Shown: positions 61,534-64,000 of the stretch, piece after piece | Position numbering within the stretch: position 1 is the first letter of the stretch | Layout: each line of letters starts with the position of its first letter | Assembly (NCBI RefSeq): GCF_947488945.1 | Contig: NZ_CANLBS010000002.1 | Span: 310,001 to 374,000 of the forward strand | Reading direction: 5' to 3' | Origin: an uncultured Streptomyces sp. | GTDB taxonomy: Bacteria > Actinomycetota > Actinomycetes > Streptomycetales > Streptomycetaceae | DNA length: 64,000 bases | Made by a program: the position numbers and the translations under genes | The notes under the pieces: generated by a model | What the model was told of the DNA's origin: nothing | The model's input: only the letters and a program-made list of their open reading frames with translations | The model's database searches: none

Positions 61534-62268
61534 ATGGCACGGCAGGAGCGCGCGATCCGGACGCGCAACGCAGTACTGGTAGCCGCCGCCGCGGTCTTCG
61601 CGGAGCGGGGTTACGAAGCCGCGACCATCCAGGAGATCCTGGAACGGGCCACGGTGACCAAGGGCGCGCTGTATTTCCACTTCCCCTCCAAGGAGGACTT
61701 GGCGCGAGGCGTGCTGGAACATGCGGTGACCGACGCCCCGCCGGAGCAGCCGGTCAAGATGCAGTCCTTCGTGGACATGGGGCTGATCCTCGCGCACAGA
61801 CTGCCGAGAGAGCCACTGCTGCGAGGCGCCGCACGGATCGCGGCGGACCAGAGCAACCAGCGCTTCTTCGGTAAGCCCTGGGGCGACTGGGTCGAGTTGA
61901 CGGCCCTGCAGATCGTGGCGGCGCAGGCGCAGGGCGAGGTCCTCCCGCATGTCGAACCCGACCGCACCGCGCAGGCGCTCGTAGGGGCCTTCACCGGCAT
62001 CCAGCTGATGTCCCAGGCGGCCACCGAGATGGCTGACCTCGCCGAACGCGTCTCCCTGCTCTACGACTTGGTGCTGCCGAGCATCGCCGTGCCGGGTGTG
62101 CTCGGGCGGCTCGACACCTCACCCGAGCGCGGGGCCAAGGCGTACGCCCAGGCGCTGTCCCAGGCCGAGGCCCGCACCGCGGACCCGGTCGCACCCGCCC
62201 CGGCAGCACTCGCCACCCCGGCCCCCGTCCCGGTCGCCGACACCCCCGCCCCGGCCCGTACCGCCTGA
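61534..62268 (+). CDS. TetR-type gamma-butyrolactone receptor (ScbR/ArpA family)
   Basis: 244 residues from ATG 61534 (AGGAG seven bases upstream). The first 60 residues are the HTH: RNAVLVAAAAVFAERGYEAA, ATIQEILERATVTKGALYFHF, typical of ArpA/ScbR. The ligand-binding half has W in KPWGDWVELTALQIVA, the conserved Trp that shapes the ligand pocket. It represses its own and target promoters until a butyrolactone binds. The C-terminal tail (about 200-244) is Ala/Pro-rich and longer than usual. Divergent from the AfsA-type gene. Confidence 0.93.
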   Translation: MARQERAIRTRNAVLVAAAAVFAERGYEAATIQEILERATVTKGALYFHFPSKEDLARGVLEHAVTDAPPEQPVKMQSFVDMGLILAHRLPREPLLRGAARIAADQSNQRFFGKPWGDWVELTALQIVAAQAQGEVLPHVEPDRTAQALVGAFTGIQLMSQAATEMADLAERVSLLYDLVLPSIAVPGVLGRLDTSPERGAKAYAQALSQAEARTADPVAPAPAALATPAPVPVADTPAPARTA

Positions 62269-62286
62269 TCCCCGTACCGCCTGATC
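62255..62286. repeat. 16-bp tandem duplication across the receptor stop codon
   Basis: CCCGTACCGCCTGATC occurs twice, head to tail, at 62255-62270 and 62271-62286. The first copy contains the TGA of the receptor gene. Confidence 0.9.
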
Positions 62287-62357
62287 CCCGCGCCGCCGGT
62301 CAGGCGAAAGGGCTCCGTCCCACGACTCGTTCCGCGCCGAGCGGGAACAGGAAGCCC

Positions 62358-63911
62358 ATGGCACTGGAACCCGGCCTCCCCGGCACCCCTGACCTGCCCG
62401 GCTTCGACGAGTCCTACTGGATGGACACCGTTCCGCCGCCGCCTCTCCCGTCGCTCGACGGCGACCGGGAGGCGGACGTGGTGGTGATCGGCGGCGGTGT
62501 CGCGGGCCTCAGCGCCGCATGGGAACTGGCCCGGGCGGGCCGCAGCGTGGTGGTGCTGGAGGCGGACCGCCTCGCGGCGGGCGTCACCGGCTACACCACC
62601 GCCAAGCTCACCGCCGCGCACTCCCTCCTCTACGACCACCTGCGCACCACCCGTGGCCCGGAGGGAGCGGGGCAGTACGCCCGTTCCCAGCAGGCGTCCG
62701 TCGAACGCGTCGCCTCCGTCGCCGCCGAGCTCGGGATCGACTGCGACCTGGAACGCGCCCCCGCGTTCACCTACACGACCGAGGGCGGTCAGCTCGACGC
62801 GCTGCGCGCCGAGGCGGACGCCGCGTCGGAGGCCGGGCTCAACGCCGCCTTCGTCACGGAGACCGACCTGCCCTTCCCGGTCGCCGGAGCGGTGAGGATC
62901 GAACGGCAGGCCCAGTTCCACCCCCGTAAGTACCTGCTGGCCCTCGCCGCCGACCTGCGCGCGGGCGGCGCCGCCCTCTACGAGCGGACCCGCGTCACCG
63001 GGCTCGAAGAGGGAGAACCCTGCCGGGTCACCACCGAGTCCGGTGCGACCGTCACCGCCCGGGACGTCGTCGTCGCCACCCACTACCCGGTCTTCGACCG
63101 CGCCCTGCTGTTCGCCCGGCTGTCCCCGCGCCGCGAACTCGTCGTCGCCGCCCCGGTTCCCGCCGCATCCGCGCCCACCGGCATGTACCTCACCGAGGAC
63201 GACGGGAAGCGGTCGGTGCGCACCGCCCCGTACGGCGACGGGGGACGGCTGCTCATCGTCACCGGCGAGAGCTTCACCCCCGGCACCGGCGACGCCCGCG
63301 AGGGGTTCCTCCGGCTCGACGCCTGGCTGCACACCCGCTTCCCCGAAGCGGGCCCCACCGCCTACTACTGGGCGGCCCAGGACAACGACGTCAGCGACCG
63401 GGTCCCCATGATCGGCCTGTTCCACCCCGGCGCCCGCCACGTCTACGTGGCCACCGGCTTCGGCGGCTGGGGCATGAGCGGCGGCGTCATGGCCGGGCAG
63501 CTCCTGGCCGCCACCCTCACCGGCGCCAAGCCCGCCTGGGCCGACCTCTACGAGCCCCGGCGCCTGTGGAGCTCCGTCCGCGAGGCGCCCGCCCTGCTCA
63601 AGCAACAGGCCGACGTCGCACGGCACTTCGTCGGTGACCGGCTGCGGCCCACGCACGTGGACTCCGCCGACGACATCACCCCCGGCACCGGAGGCATCGT
63701 CCGGGTCCGGGGCAAGCGCTGCGCCGTGTACCGCGACGAGGAGGGCACCGCCCACGCGGTGTCGGCGCGCTGTACCCATCTGGGGTGCCTGGTCGCGTTC
63801 AACCAGGCGGAGACCACCTGGGAGTGCCCCTGCCACGGTTCGCGCTTCGGCGTCGACGGCGAGGTCCTCCAGGGGCCGGCGGTCCACCCGCTGCCGCCGA
63901 GGGAGCTGTGA
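62358..63911 (+). CDS. FAD-dependent oxidoreductase with C-terminal Rieske domain
   Basis: 517 residues from ATG 62358 with AGGAAG upstream. A DAO-type FAD domain (VVVIGGGVAGLSAAWELA near the start, GFGGWGMSGGVMAGQLLA near 370) is followed by a Rieske [2Fe-2S] domain: CTHLGC and CPCHGSRF. Such fusions are widespread in actinobacteria and their substrates are mostly unknown. The gap of 89 bp after the receptor gene has no clear terminator, so some read-through is possible, but a functional link to the signalling genes is not shown. Confidence 0.9.
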   Translation: MALEPGLPGTPDLPGFDESYWMDTVPPPPLPSLDGDREADVVVIGGGVAGLSAAWELARAGRSVVVLEADRLAAGVTGYTTAKLTAAHSLLYDHLRTTRGPEGAGQYARSQQASVERVASVAAELGIDCDLERAPAFTYTTEGGQLDALRAEADAASEAGLNAAFVTETDLPFPVAGAVRIERQAQFHPRKYLLALAADLRAGGAALYERTRVTGLEEGEPCRVTTESGATVTARDVVVATHYPVFDRALLFARLSPRRELVVAAPVPAASAPTGMYLTEDDGKRSVRTAPYGDGGRLLIVTGESFTPGTGDAREGFLRLDAWLHTRFPEAGPTAYYWAAQDNDVSDRVPMIGLFHPGARHVYVATGFGGWGMSGGVMAGQLLAATLTGAKPAWADLYEPRRLWSSVREAPALLKQQADVARHFVGDRLRPTHVDSADDITPGTGGIVRVRGKRCAVYRDEEGTAHAVSARCTHLGCLVAFNQAETTWECPCHGSRFGVDGEVLQGPAVHPLPPREL

Positions 63912-63924
63912 GGGCGGGCCGCGC

Positions 63925-64000
63925 TCAGGGCCGCGGGGACGCCCGGCCGGTGTCCCGCGGGTCCCGGTCCGAGCGCGGCCACACGTACGGCAGGTCGTCC
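63925..64000 (-). CDS. 3' end of a leftward gene, cut by the window edge
   Basis: Read leftward from 63999, 24 codons (DDLPYVWPRSDRDPRDTGRA then SPRP) run into a TGA at 63927-63925. The composition is typical of the charged C-terminal tail of a streptomycete protein. The reading frame is open to the edge. It converges on the FAD/Rieske gene. Confidence 0.45.
   Translation of the reverse strand, partial: DDLPYVWPRSDRDPRDTGRASPRP

Noticed and set aside
63548..63982. 144-residue minus-strand frame at the right edge
   Set aside because: It lies antisense to the Rieske domain; the other minus frame that stops at 63925 has a more natural protein tail.

Overview
The window is chromosomal DNA from a Streptomyces species. 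GC content is about 72%, third codon positions are almost always G or C, many genes start with GTG, and neighbouring genes often overlap by 4 bp. It carries a conservon, a gamma-butyrolactone-type signalling cassette and a fused 2-oxoglutarate decarboxylase (Kgd). The order kgd - two-component pair - spermidine-synthase-like - lon - deacetylase, then PBP/RodA and LigD-Pol/Ku, is one I associate from memory with the Streptomyces core chromosome. I see no rRNA, tRNA, insertion sequence, prophage or CRISPR array.

1-7.3 kb: the tail of a glycosyltransferase-like gene and a small partner, then two divergent NB-ARC/TPR regulators. One has only ATPase and TPR parts; the other is an AfsR/SARP-type activator. 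Both contain rare TTA (bldA-dependent) codons. A small hydrophobic peptide gene follows the SARP and ends at a strong terminator. 7.3-13.4 kb: a DUF6304-like gene; an overlapping pair made of a 69-aa helix-turn-helix protein and a stand-alone Clp N-domain protein, driven by an apparently leaderless promoter covered by two operator palindromes; a quinone-oxidoreductase-like dehydrogenase; a DUF4097-PadR operon; and two small conserved genes.

13.5-26.2 kb: core metabolism and proteostasis. Here are kgd, a sensor kinase/response regulator pair, a spermidine-synthase-like protein, a histidine phosphatase, lon behind a HAIR-like HspR box, a lipoprotein deacetylase divergent from a MarR regulator with a palindrome between them, and a PP2C-like protein. 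26.5-32.5 kb: a complete conservon (cvnA-D) followed by a styrene-monooxygenase-like flavoprotein. 32.5-42.8 kb: an NlpC/P60 endopeptidase, a pseudokinase with a PQQ propeller (AfsK-like layout), a TetR regulator next to an AurF-like diiron oxygenase, a membrane-anchored protein, a methyltransferase and an amidase.

42.8-57 kb: a PBP2-RodA pair, a lipoprotein-histidine kinase pair with no response regulator, a zinc-ribbon protein, a HEAT-repeat protein, a divergent LigD-polymerase/Ku pair for end joining, a Ser/Thr kinase and a large proline-rich membrane protein. 57-64 kb: a ZTP riboswitch controls glyA. It is followed by a cytochrome P450, an AfsA/ScbA-type butyrolactone synthase gene and a divergent ScbR-type receptor, together a likely hormone synthesis and sensing cassette. 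A FAD/Rieske oxidoreductase and the 3' end of a leftward gene close the window.

Most large unlisted reading frames are antisense or out-of-frame shadows of these genes, as expected at this GC content.
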